A stretch of 64,000 bases of DNA from assembly GCA_033060915.1 (NCBI GenBank), contig CM065394.1, forward strand, positions 11,141,501 to 11,205,500. The letters are read 5' to 3'. Positions 46,942-57,977 of this stretch are shown piece by piece. The DNA comes from Euryodendron excelsum. Lineage: Eukaryota > Streptophyta > Magnoliopsida > Ericales > Pentaphylacaceae. The number at the start of each line of letters is the position of its first letter. The first letter of the stretch is position 1. A program made the translations under genes and the position numbers. A model generated the notes under the pieces. It ran no database searches. It had not been told where the DNA came from and saw nothing but the letters and a program-made list of their open reading frames with translations.

Positions 46942-49151
46942 CAGAGCCTCTTCCAGCGTGAAAAGGGTCCACAAACTCAGCCTAAAAACTCTCCTCTTCG
47001 ATATATAGAGCTCGTAGCCTCCCTAAACCCTAGTCTTCTTTAGGTTTTCCAAAACCCTAGCCTCTATACACAAGCCCTAGCCTACACACATAAACCCTAA
47101 GTCACATATACTCCTATACACTCTTACACTAGCCTCCAAAGCCTCCATTGAAAACTTGAAGTGCTACAACTCTGAAGTTTCTGAAGATCAAGACAAACCC
47201 TTGAAGACTCACGCAAAGCAAAGCGAGGACCGAAGTAAAGCAAGCAAATAAGAAGATACAAGGTACGCTTCCTTTTACGTTTACGCAATTTCCCCCCTCT
47301 CTCTTCTCTCTCCGAACCCACTTGGGTTTTCTTCTATTTTAATCCCCCATCTTCTTCTCCCCTTTCTTGCATGCTTGAAACAAGGGACTTCCCGGTCCAT
47401 GTGTAGGATTAGACTATTAGATGTCACTGTGTCAAGGGCTTTCTTCTACAAAACTTGTTTTCAAAATCACAATCCTAAAGTGATTCTAGCCTTTCCATGG
47501 TTAGGGTTGCTTTAAGAAAGTGTTACATTTAAAGTGACCAATATGGTCCATATTTTCAAATCCTTGTTGTTTTCAAAACTACTATCGTAGAGAGGTTCTG
47601 ACCTTCTTATGGTGAATCGTTTACGAAAGTGAGATATTGTTATAGACTTTTTAAAAACTCTCTTTTCAAATCACTCTTTCTAAAAAATCTCTTTTCCAAT
47701 ACACTGTCTAAAAATTCTCTCCAATCTCCTTTTCAAAATTCTTTTCTAAAATTACTTTCTTAAAAACTTCTTTTTAAACTCCTTCCCAAAAAGCCCTCTT
47801 CGAAATTCAGTTTCAAAAAACGCTCCCTAAGTTTCCTTCCCAAAAACACTTTCAAAATCACTTTCCAAAAACTCATTTTTAAGATCTCCTTCCAAAAAAT
47901 TTTCCTTTTCAAAAATTCTACATTCCAAAAATCTCTTTTCTTAGAGCTTAAGTCAAGCCCTAGAGCCAATGATTAGGAGACCGTAATTTCCTTTCTTAAA
48001 ACATGATTTCCAATCTTACCTCAAAACCTAGGTTTCCAAAATCTCTCTTTTCTTACATCAAAATCATAAATTTTCTAAACCTATTTTTACGCCAAAACTA
48101 TAAATCCTCAAAATCTAGGATTTCCAAAACTTCACCTTCCAAATCCATGTCAAATCCAATCTTCACTTTAGGAAACGAAATTCAATCTTCCCATTTAGGA
48201 AATTAGATTCAATCCTCCATTTTTTGAAATAAAATCAAAACACTTCTTCTTAGAAACAAAATCCAAATCCTTCCTGATTCTAATCCTTTCTAATCTCATA
48301 CTTTCCTAAACCTTAAGTTTCCAAAACTTGAACTCTCAAATCTTTCCAAATCTAAATCTTTCCTAATTCCAACCTTTCTTAATTCCATACCTTTCCAAAT
48401 TTCAACTTTCCAAATCTAAATTTTCAAATCTTTCTTAAACTCGAACCTTTCCTAATTCCAAGTATTTCTAAAACTCAAACTTCGAATCTTTCTAAAATTC
48501 TAAACTTTCTAAATTTCAAATCTTTCCCAATCCAAAACTTTCTTAAGTCAAAACATTCTAAATCCAAAACTTTCTGAAGGCAAAACTTTCTAAATTCAAA
48601 ACTTTCTTAAGTTAGAACTTTCTAAATTCTAAACTTTTCAAACTCCAAATCTCTCTTAAATCAAACTTCTCCTAATTCAAATCTTTCCAAAAATTAACTT
48701 TTTTTTCTTCAGAAGGAAACTTTCCTAAATCTTAAACTTTCCAATTTCAAAACTTTCTTATTTCAAAAACATTCCTTTTTCCTAAAACGAAACATTTTTT
48801 ATTTCAAAACTTTCCTAATTCGAAAACTAAATGAAACTTTTCTTAAACGGAACTTTCCTATTTTAAAACTTTCCTATTTCAACCCATTCCTAAATTCAAC
48901 TTTTCCTAATCTTCTAAGTCCAATATTCGAGTCAAATCTTTCTTAAACCTCAAGTCTTTCCTAAATTTTATCTTTCTTAAGTCTAGGTTTCCTAAATCTC
49001 AATCTTTCCAAAACAAGTCTAAATCTTTCTTCTGAGTTCTATCTTTCTAAATCAAAGTCAAATCTTCTTAATTCCAAATTTTAATTTTAAATCTTCTATT
49101 CTAAGTTCAAATCAAACCCTTTTTTCAAACCAAATCAAGCCTTCTATTTTT

Positions 49152-49232
49152 TATCGGACTCTTGTCTGAACTACGACTGAGCTGATTCCTCAAAAAGGAT
49201 ACGTAGGCAACCCTCATAGGTGCGGTCATAAC
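49152..49232 (+). repeat. Conserved LTR block, D 5' LTR
   Basis: CTGAACTACGACTGAGC, then GGATACGTAGGCAACCC; as 1276-1357. Confidence 0.82.
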
Positions 49233-49953
49233 TCTTTCAAATTTCTAATTCCATAACTTTTTTTTTTCAAATCTCCAAGTCCACAATCTATTTCAAATTT
49301 TTAATTCCAAAAATCTATTTTCAAATTTCTATTTCCAAATCTTTCCTTCAAACTCAAATCAAGTCTTTTCAAATCTATTTTCAATATCAAAATCTTTTCT
49401 TGCACTTGCATATCATGCATCATGTTAAACATCTTTTCAAATTTCTTGTCTAAAAGTGGATAGTTTTGGACATGTATTAATCAAAAACTCTGATGGATGA
49501 ATATAGGGTGAAAAGACATGTAGGTACCGTAAGGGTAGGGTCGGGTGATGGCTTAATGCATTTTCCCTACACGTAACCAACCTTCAAACTTAGATCACTG
49601 TTTTCGAAGGACCAAAATGGAGTTATTTTCAAAAAAGGGCTTAAATATTTTCAAAGGTCGGCAAACAACCTATTTTTTTAAAAATCCTCTCTTGAGAAAA
49701 TATTTTCAAAATCTTTTTCAAAAGCCCTAAGTGTAGTCTTCAAATTGTGCTTAATTTTAGGTGACCCAACTCACCTTAATCAAGTTAGGTGGCGACTCCA
49801 ATTGTTTTCCAAAAGCCCCTTATTCAAATCAAATTTTCAATTCAAACCTAGTCGCACTCATTCGTCTAGGAAGATGAGTTCTAACGAGAGAGTATAGTAT
49901 TTTTTCCACTTATGTGTGTATTCCTCGAGTGCGAAAAATCTAGGCGCGACAGC

Positions 49954-49971
49954 TGGCGACTCCACTGGGGA
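49954..49971 (+). other. Primer-binding site of element D
   Basis: TGGCGACTCCACTGGGGA two bases after the LTR end; the best-preserved PBS in the window. Confidence 0.85.
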
Positions 49972-51407
49972 CACTTAGATGGTTAAGCCATAGTCCTATC
50001 TCTTCACCCTTCACCCATGTAGAGTCTTCAATTAACTTGTCCAATTTTATCCACTTTTAATTTTCAAAATCAAATTTTCACAGTTGTTTTCAAAAACTTG
50101 CATTTAATTCCATTCATATTATCTTGTATAAAGCTTGTCATCCACATACTAACTCTTGCATCTTTGTTTTGTAGGTGATTTTTTGTTTATTATTTTATAC
50201 TAATTGCTATGCATGAATGAATGTGATGAATAACATGGATGGGAGTTGTTGGGCTCTCTCCTCTGCCTTCAAAAATCACACACACACTACACGTGCACTT
50301 GCATTCTGGATACTTGCATTTTAACCCTGATATGTCCCTTCTAGTTAGAAGAGGGAACGGTATATTGGTTGTGGGCAAGATGTTGTGTCAGTTTCTTCAC
50401 CTACGGCCTCTTGATGGTTCCTCCGCTCGGATCGCCAACTGATCATGGCACCACCTCGAGGAGTGGGCCTAGGTTTGAAGATCCAGAAATCAAACCTTTT
50501 TCGGATGCATTAGTTAACCCTCAACCTCTTGCTCATATAAACACCATGCATAACTGAACCTCTACCGGATTTAAGATACGCACACCGTTTTTCAAAACAA
50601 TGGAGGAAAGGGGGACTGCTTCTAATTTCCTCTATATCTATTTATTCCTATTGTTATAATGACTATATTCTTGTTGTTATAATGCTTGTCTAACTAATCA
50701 TGCATGCACGTTTACCTTGTTATTGCATTCTCTCTCCTTATACTCTTCACATCCATATTCATGCATTTCATATTCCATGTCAAGACGAGAGTTTTAGAGT
50801 AACTCAAGTCACTGCATTCTCATGCATATGATCAACCTAAAGAGAGTGACACCAAGGTTACTCTCTCTTGCATTAAACCTACTCGAACCCTAAGGTTTCC
50901 TAGGTAACCCTAAGGACTCCTGGCATGCACATCAAGTCATTCCATAAGAGGGGCCCAAATCCCTCTATGCTCAAGGAGATAGGGTTGCCAAGAAGACAAG
51001 GGGCAATCGATCAACAAGGTCTCAGAGCGACCTCCTCGACATCAAATCCAACGAAGGCGAATCCAAAGACTCAAGAGTAGTTTAGGATTTCTTATGTAAA
51101 ATTAGATAGGTGGAAGTCCAAAGAAAAATATTCCCCTCTCCCCCCATTAATATGTACTATGTTTCCTCTTGTATTCTAAATTCATAGTTTTATTATTTTA
51201 CTTTTCGCAATTAAACATATGAATGAATGTAGGTTCATGATCTATGGTAAGGTACTTGCGTGCAGGGGCAAACTCCCTATCTCCAAAAGTGAGCCAATAC
51301 ATCATGATTTAGTTTCCCTCTCAAGTAGGGACACCCTAGGGCATGCATTGTATAAAACTCTCCCAAGACCAAACACTAACTTGCCACTATTGTCTTTATT
51401 TTTTTAG
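49972..51407 (+). other. Untranslated leader of element D
   Basis: Same landmarks and order as 2111-3581: TTTTGTAG at 50174, TTCTAGTTAGAAG near 50339, AAGACGAGAGTTTT near 50782, then GGGGCCCAAATCCCTCT near 50949. It ends in a T-rich tract and TTTTTAG (AG at 51406-51407). No gene is visible. Confidence 0.65.
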
Positions 51408-51778
51408 GCAAGGGAAATGAATACTAGTTTGAAATCTTCCATATTAGTGAAGGCTATCATTCGCAAGGTTCAAGAGAACATACCATTGGAAAGCAAGAAT
51501 AGTAGCAGAGGCACCCCACATAACCCGTCTGTTGTAATTCTAAAGGAGACAACTTATATCCTGAGGGAGCCCAAATACCAAGACCATTCCCTCCTAACCA
51601 TACAATCTCATCCTTACTCCATTGTTTTAACCTGAACCCATAGTCACTGTGGCTGGGCCTGAACCACAAGCCAACACCCTGAACCACAAGCCAACACCCA
51701 AGGAGCTGTACAAACTATGTTACCCTTAGTCAAGGAAAAGATAAAGAGGGGGAAAGCTCCAACCAACCAACAGATCAA
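51408..51778 (+). pseudogene. gag: gag remnant of element D
   Basis: Only short broken text lies between the leader and the protease region. The frame at 51417-51635 (72 codons) shows no gag core motif. A perfect 20-bp tandem duplication (19 bases plus one change) at 51661-51700 adds to the disruption. The gag core seen in element A (about 4080-4530) has no counterpart here, so most of gag was deleted. The gag label rests on position. Confidence 0.45.
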
Positions 51779-52545
51779 GAGATATCAGAATTCACCAAAG
51801 CTATGGGAAAGGTCAACTACAACATCATAGTACAACTTAGAAAAGCCCCAGCCCGTATTTCAATATTAGGCTTGTTGCTCACTTCTGAAGTACACAGGGA
51901 TGCTTTATTGAAGATCTCAAGAATGCTTATGCGCTTGAGAGTTTCACGCCAGATAACCTACATAACATGGTGAGCCTCATCATGGCTCCGAACATCGTCA
52001 CCTTCTCCGATGACGAAATTTCTGCTGATGGAACGGGTCATACCCGTGCTCTGCATGTCGTTGTAAGAACAAGAGGAAAAATGGTAGCCAAAGTATTAAT
52101 AGATAATGGGTCGGCTTTGAACGTTTGCCCGTATTCTACCTTAGAAAGGCTTGGAATGGACTGAATTTATTTGAATAACAGTAGTATGGTCATTCGTGCC
52201 TTTGATGGTTCTCGGAGAGAAGCTATGGAGGGAATTGAAATGCCCGTTGAGATAGGACCAGTAACCTTCATAATCAAGTTTCAGGTCTTGCAAGTTTTGG
52301 CTGTCTACAATTTTCTGTTAGGATGACCTTGGATTCATTCAGCAGGTGCTGTCCCTTCTAGCCTTCATCAGAAAATCAAGTTCATCGTAGGCTCCAAGTT
52401 GATTACTATTTTTGCTGAAAAAGAATTCACCGTATATAAAGCTAATATCATTGAATCTGACACTGAATCGCCCTCCTGCATTCAGTCATTCAAATATATC
52501 ACTGTCGTGCAAAAGGAGGATTAAGTGAAGCCGAGATATTCCCAA
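51779..52545 (+). pseudogene. pol: Protease region of element D
   Basis: An aspartic protease would cut the polyprotein. Upstream text at about 51790-51925 (FTKAMGKVNYNIIVQLRKAP, ARISILGLLL, SEVHRDALL) is the segment that precedes protease in Tat/Ogre pol. The frame 51967-52164 reads TFSDDEISADGTGHTRALH and then VLIDNGSALNV, the active-site motif (Asp at residue 46, DNG in place of DTG, as is common in this group). Further text (MVIRAFDGSRREAMEGIEMP, then WIHSAGAVPSSLHQKIKF) continues to about 52430. Stops at 52162 and 52324 (TGA where the family has Arg) break it. Confidence 0.87.
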
Positions 52546-52985
52546 AATTACAGATGATAGTGCGGTACTTCAAAACAAATGGTTTTCATCCAGGGAAAGG
52601 CTTAAGGAAATATTTACAAGGAAGGCTTGGAGTCGAAGAAATACCATCGGCCGAACCTACCTTTGGGTTGGGGTATGAACCAACAAGAAAAAGAAAAAAG
52701 AAGCAGCGTGGAGGAAGAGGGCTGACAAGAAAGCTACTATGGAACTCTTAGATCGATTCAGGCAGTTAGATATGGGGAAGGGAATGTTTACATTAAATAA
52801 GAGCCTGAAGAAGAGGAAAGTTCAAGAAGAAGCACCCGTCATGACAACCGATAGTGGAATAACTTAAGATTGGTCCATTCGAGCGATGCTGCCAAGCGAG
52901 AACTTGCATAATTGGGCCAATGAAGACATCATCCGTGCTCACAAGTTTCGGTACAAAGCCCGTTAGAGCAGAATCCTGGAGCAGC
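52546..52985 (+). pseudogene. pol: G-patch-like linker of element D pol
   Basis: The frame 52554-52751 reads FHPGKGLRKYLQGR and then FGLGYEP, with a basic run (RKRKKKQR). It matches the glycine-rich segment between protease and RT in Tat/Ogre elements. Text to about 52970 (WSIRAMLPSENLHNW) continues it across a stop. RT should come soon after but does not. Confidence 0.75.
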
Positions 52986-53130
52986 TAATTCGCCATAAAC
53001 AAACTTTGTCCTTTTAATTTACTTGTCTAAACTTTTAAAATCAAATTATTGTTAATGGAAAAATAATTCTTTTTTGTTTGATTCATTGCACACTATTTTC
53101 CATGCCAGGGACCCTTGCATCTGCCATATG
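52986..53130 (+). other. Junction where the RT core is missing
   Basis: About 145 bp of T-rich, non-coding text. No RT fingers, palm or YxDD box is seen between the linker and the RNase H region, although the expected core is about 600-700 bp long. The short T-rich tract could be what remains of the intron known in Ogre pol, but I cannot show that. Confidence 0.6.
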
Positions 53131-54050
53131 AAATAAAGTATTCTGATCTCGAGAAAACCTATTGCACATTAGCTTGGGGAGACCACAAGTTAAAACATTA
53201 CATGCTCTACCATACCACCTTCCTCATCTCTCAAATGGATCCTCTCAAGTATATATTCAAAAAACCAACCCTGTCCAGCAGAATTGCCTGATGGCACATG
53301 ATCCTGTCAGAATTCGACATTGTATTCACTACCCGTAAAGCAGTCAAGGGGCAGGTGATAGCTAATTATCTGGCCGAGAACCCTATTGATGATTACCAAT
53401 CCATGGAACCCCAATTCCCTGACGAAGATATACTATGCATTGACAAGGCAACCGAAGAACAGGCGAAAGCCAGGTAGAAGATGTATTTTGATGGGGCCGC
53501 TAATAAAAGGGGAGCTAGCATTGGGGTAGTAGTAGTATCGAGAGCGGGTAGTCATTACCCCATTGTGGTTAAGCTGCAATTAGAGCCATACACCAACAAC
53601 ATCGCCGAATATAAGGCTTGCATCCTAGGATTGAGGCTAGAATTAGAAATGAAGATTGACGAATTGGTTGTTTTTGGAGATTCAGATCTGGTTATTCAGC
53701 AATCCAAGGATGTGAACCAAACTCAAGATGCCAAACTTTCCCCGTATCATCAACAAGTTAAAGATTTGTGTCAACACTTCAGGAGTGTGGATTTCCATCA
53801 TGTACCCCGAGCAGAGAATAGTTTTGCTGACACCTTAGCCACTTTAGCTATAGCAATCAGGGTTGATATGGGGCACCGAAATCCCTCCTCTCTAGATCTT
53901 TACCGGGGATACCCCTTCCTATTTCCTTCACACAACAACGGAGCCGAACGGACAATCATGGTTTTATTACATCCAAAGGTACATTCAAACCAAAACATTT
54001 TCCCATACAGCCTCACACCAGGACAGGAAGACCATTTGTTGTTTGGCGGG
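53131..54050 (+). pseudogene. pol: Ty3-type RNase H end and archaeal-type RNase H of element D
   Basis: Text from 53135 (FSDLEKTYCTLAWGDHKLKH, then a KYIFKKPTL segment) is the end of the Ty3-type RNase H. A stop at 53475-53477 (TAG where the family has Trp) separates it from the frame 53481-54074. There MYFDGAANKRGASIGVVVV carries the first Asp, NIAEYKACILGL the Glu, VFGDSDLVI the next Asp, and PRAENSFADTLATLA the last Asp. This second, archaeal-type RNase H downstream of the first is the mark of the Tat/Ogre lineage and the best evidence for the family assignment. The frame ends just before integrase. Confidence 0.9.
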
Positions 54051-55203
54051 ACATTACTTTATGGTTGGAAATGAGCTTTTCAGGAGATCATGGTTCAGAC
54101 CTCTAAGATACGTCAATACCATCGAAGCCAAGGTTATTATGAAAGAAGTGCACAAAGGAGTTTGCAGTCCCCAGATGAATGGCCGCACGCTTGCCAAGAA
54201 GATTCTCCAAACAGTTTATTATTGGTCAATAATGGAGTCAGATTGCATTAGATATATTCTCCTATGTCATAAGTGCCAAATACATGGGGATAAGATCAAA
54301 GCTTCGCCCACGGGGCTCCATTCCATGTCAGCCCCTTGGCCCTTCTCTATGTGGGGGATAGATATGATTGGCCCTATCACTCCCAAAGCCTCTAACGGGC
54401 ACCATTTCATCTTGGTTGCTATTGATTATTTCACTAAGTGGGTAGAAGCAGTCTCCTACGTTCATGTTACCAAGAAGGTCATGGAAAGGTTCATAAAGAA
54501 TCACGTCATCTGTTGATATGGGATTCCTGAGTCACTCATTATTGACAATGCTTCCAATTTAAATAATGAGTTGGTATCAAAGTTATGTCAAAAGTTTCAC
54601 ATCACCCACCGGAATTTAGTCACCTTTCGACCTCAGATGAACGAAGCAGTGGAAGCAGCCAACAAGAACATCAAAAAAATACTCTAAAAGATGGTCGACA
54701 ACTACAAAGATTGGCATGAGAAACTTCCTTTTGCGTTGATGGCCTACCAAACTACTATGAGGGTTTCCACTGGAGGTACTCCCTTCGAACTAGTCTATGG
54801 TACAGAGGCATTCATCCCTATTGAAGTTGAGATTCCTTCCCTAAGGATCTTAATGGAGACCAAGCTAGACAAAGCAGAGTGGATCAAAGACCGACATGCT
54901 CAACTCTGCCTGCTGGATGAGAAGCGGTTAGCTACAATTTATCACGCTCAGTGCCACAGAAGGCGAATGGCTAGGGCATTTGACAAAAAGGTGCAGCCTC
55001 GATCATTCCAACCGCGAGATTTGGTGTTAAAAAATATATTCCCCCATCAGGAAGCAACGTAAGGGAAATTCGCCCCAAACTATGAAGGGTCGTTCGTCAT
55101 AAAGAAGGTCCTGACTGAAGGAGTTCTTATCTTGGAGAAGATGGATGATCAAGAATTCCCTAGTCCATTGAATTCAGATGTTGTCAAACACTACTACATG
55201 TGA
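54043..55203 (+). pseudogene. pol: Integrase of element D
   Basis: The zinc part has VHKGVCS and CHKCQIH, but the second His position is Gln (SPQMNG), as judged from family memory. The core shows WGIDMIGPI (Asp), then a stop TGA at 54514-54516, IIDNASNLN (Asp) and EAVEAANKNIKK (Glu), so D-D-E is present. A second stop (TAA) lies at about 54686, and the frame 54691-55062 holds the DWHEKLPFALMAYQTTMR segment and a TPFELVYG motif. The C-terminal beta-barrel text (YEGSFVIKKVL, LNSDVVKHYY) runs to about 55200 past another stop at 55060. No chromodomain, consistent with Tat/Ogre. Confidence 0.9.
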
Positions 55204-56273
55204 TTCTGAAAGCTAAACCTTTAGTTTCTGCATGGAAGTGACAAAATCTACTTTTCCCAATCTTAGCTAATCAGTCGAGTATGGTTTCAATGGTACAGCT
55301 CTATGAACTAAGCAATTTAATTGTGAAATGACAAGAGGCCTTCATTTCATTCCCCGTACAGTTAGAAAATATATATATACAACAAAATATAAACCTTTGT
55401 TAAACCCTAGAGCCGGTTACTCTCCTTCGAAAACATTTCCTAATAGAGCGATCATGCAAGGTTGAGATAGAGCACCAATGATATGCGTTTAACACACAAA
55501 ACAAAAAAATGAAAAAAAAAAAGAGAAGAAAGAAGAGAATCCCCAAAGCATTACTTCAAGTTCACACAAGCTCTTTTGTTATTTAAAAAAAAAAAAGAGG
55601 AGGGGTTGAGGTATCCGAAGAAAGACAAGAATACGTAAAAAAATGCTGCTAGACCAAAAAGCATCAGTAGTGATCACTAGTAGAATGGTAGGTTTGAGCC
55701 TTTTCCTTTTCTTTTGAAAGTAAAAACCCACACTATGAACCCTAAAAGTCCTCTCAAATCGAAATTAAATTGCTTAGTCCAAATGAGCTCACCGAAATAC
55801 GCTATCGACAGGGAAAGCTGGGAGATGGCATAAGTTGTATTAAGAAGTTTCTTAACAGAAATCAGAGACTAAGCTAAGGAAAGAGAGAGGGAGAAGAGAG
55901 AAAATAAGCACATTCCCGAGGATGCAATGAAAACTCGAAAGGGCACCGTAGGTAAAAGAGTAGGGATGTGGCAAGATACAAAATTATCGATCTTGGTGAA
56001 AACCTGTAAAGGCGCCTTGGTGCAAAAATGACAGAGCTGGGACTGGTGAAAACCTTCACGGGCACCAATAGTAAAAATAGCAACAAAAAAAAAAAAGAAA
56101 AAGGGGGGAGGGAGGCCGAGATGTAAGAGATAATCCAAGGTATAACATTCCCAGAAGTCATAAGTATGAAAGCAACAGTGCGAAAGACAAAAAGTGTCTC
56201 GAAGAGTATTCTCCGGATTAGTCCAGTTAAGGTTAAAAAAGGCAATGGTTCCCTTCATGGAACAATAAGTTAG
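55204..56273 (+). other. Post-integrase spacer of element D
   Basis: No gene. A-rich text, with an AAGAGGCCTTCATTTCATTC segment shared with A near 6310, and A runs at 55500-55600. The two overlapping minus-strand frames at 55869-56258 are hydrophobic Phe/Leu-rich, unlike the antisense ORF, and not supported. Confidence 0.55.
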
Positions 56274-57977
56274 TCAGAGTATCAAACCAAAAGGAGAATC
56301 AATAAATCTAGGAGTAAGGGGCAAAAATGTATCACTCCCCATATCATCAGAAGAGGAGTCGAATAAGCAGGGATCAACTGGCTCGCCCACTGCAATAAGA
56401 GCACTCAAAGAAGTACCAGCTGTCGATGATCCAAGCTGGCCATGCCCGTAATCTACACATCTAGCCAAAAGCATATCCCTCTCCCAGGTAAGAGCCTCTC
56501 TCAAAGACTGACTATCCGCAACATTATCCTCTGATGGAGTGGAACTATCTAGAACGCCTCCTGGCCGCCTATGCCCCCTCACAGTACTCAAGGATGAGCT
56601 ATCATGTGTCGATCTAGTTGCTGCTAGCTACATCTCCAGAAAAGCTACATCAGCATCTCTCGCTCTCAGCCAATCATGCAATACCCGTATCAACTGTCGG
56701 TTCTGCGGCTTGTGACGACACCCCTGAACAATCATAGCTGTCAAGAAGTCGGTGTACCCTATGGGAGGTAGGGGAGTCTCAAAAAGTAAATCCCCGAGTC
56801 TGCTAGAACCCAACACTTAGCGTCGGAGCCAATAGTGATAGGTATTAGTCTCAAGGGGTATGACAGATAATGGACTGTCATCATCTACGTGAGGAAGCAA
56901 GGATCGCCATATATCCATAACTCTCTCCACCAATGCTCTTGAGATCGACGCCTCGTAGATAAGAGTGAACTCAGCTGCAGATGCCAGATTAGGGATATCT
57001 TGACTCCTACCAAGCTGTCGCAAAACTCAAATCCCAAAGAAAAGGGCAATGCCCCGTAAGTCGGTTAAGGGCACGAAGGCTCTCTCTGAAGGTCGAACTC
57101 GCAAGCAGTACCTACCAACCAGTCCTGAATACCACCTGACTGTACCCGACCTCATGCTCTGAAGGTAGTTAGCCCAGGTTGCAATGGTCTACGGAAACCT
57201 CCCCTCATCTGCCATAGCTTTTTGAGATCTCGCCAAAGAGCGTATATGATCGAGCTCGGGATACCATGTATGCTGGAATAGAGGAGTAACAAATAAATGC
57301 CTAATCACCCAAAGCTGGAACAGAGTAATGCATCCCCGGAAATGAGCGTCAGCAGTCTGCTGGAATCTGGTAAGGCTCACAAAGGTCTCCCCTACAACTA
57401 TAGGAGCATAAGAATGCCCTTTACGAATTTGGGCTAGCAGTGCACATAATCGGCAGCCAACCTAATCATCTCCTCATGGGAACACCAAGTAGTTCAGAAG
57501 AAGCAGGGCTAGAGCAACCATGCAGGAAACAAACTAGTCTTGGGAAGTATACCAATCACCTAAGTGAGCTCGCATACCCGTTGTGAACTCAAAACGAGAA
57601 AAGAGGAACTCTGCCGGAACGTAAGGAAACTAGGGCAAAGAAGAAGACGAAAGAACCACGCACTGGAGTCCAAGCTGGGATGAGACCACTATAATACAAC
57701 TGTCAAGAAAGATGGGTCTTACGATGTCGGCAAAATCATCTCGGAAACCAAGGAGAAAACCATACTCGTGAGGAGTAGGGGTAAGTTCGCACTCCCTGAA
57801 GCGAAAAAGAGATAAGTTGGGCTGCCAAAAGGGAATCATTGCCTCCATGAGTCTCGGAATACGCTGCACTAATAGGAGTGAAGCCACTCGACCAAAGGAC
57901 TGACGAAAGATATCTTGCTCATCCGAAGGATAACTCTCATGCCAAGCTCCCAACTGATTCAAAATCGCGTCCACTAT
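56274..57977 (-). pseudogene. Antisense ORF of element D, plant-mobile-domain-like
   Basis: On the minus strand the position of the start codon in A (9493) corresponds to ATA at 57977-57975, so the start is lost. Next come WHESYPSDEQDIFRQSFGRV, VQRIPRLMEAMIPFWQPNL and ELTPTPHEYGFLLGF, the plant-mobile-domain-like core, at about 57950-57700. Pieces at 57380-57189 (GCITLFQLWVIRHLF), 57023-56817, 56816-56628 and 56591-56274 (a Ser/Asp/Thr-rich end) continue in several frames. The gene is as long as in A. Plant mobile domains also occur in host genes such as MAIN, and exchange between transposons and hosts is known; which way this one moved cannot be told here. Confidence 0.75.

Larger units (their letters stand above)
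45410..49951 (+). repeat. Remainder of the D 5' LTR (total 4594 bp without the insertion)
   Basis: Begins TACTCAAGTCAATATGG, matching 59418 onward in the 3' LTR, and ends TAGGCGCGACA. It contains the U3 array, a hairpin at 46819-46881, TATA, a donor-like site at 47263, a C/T-rich U5 and the conserved block at 49152-49232. Confidence 0.9.

Noticed and set aside
55869..56258. Two overlapping hydrophobic minus-strand frames (129 and 123 codons)
   Set aside because: Phe/Leu-rich reading of A/G-rich spacer, with no counterpart in A; probably chance.
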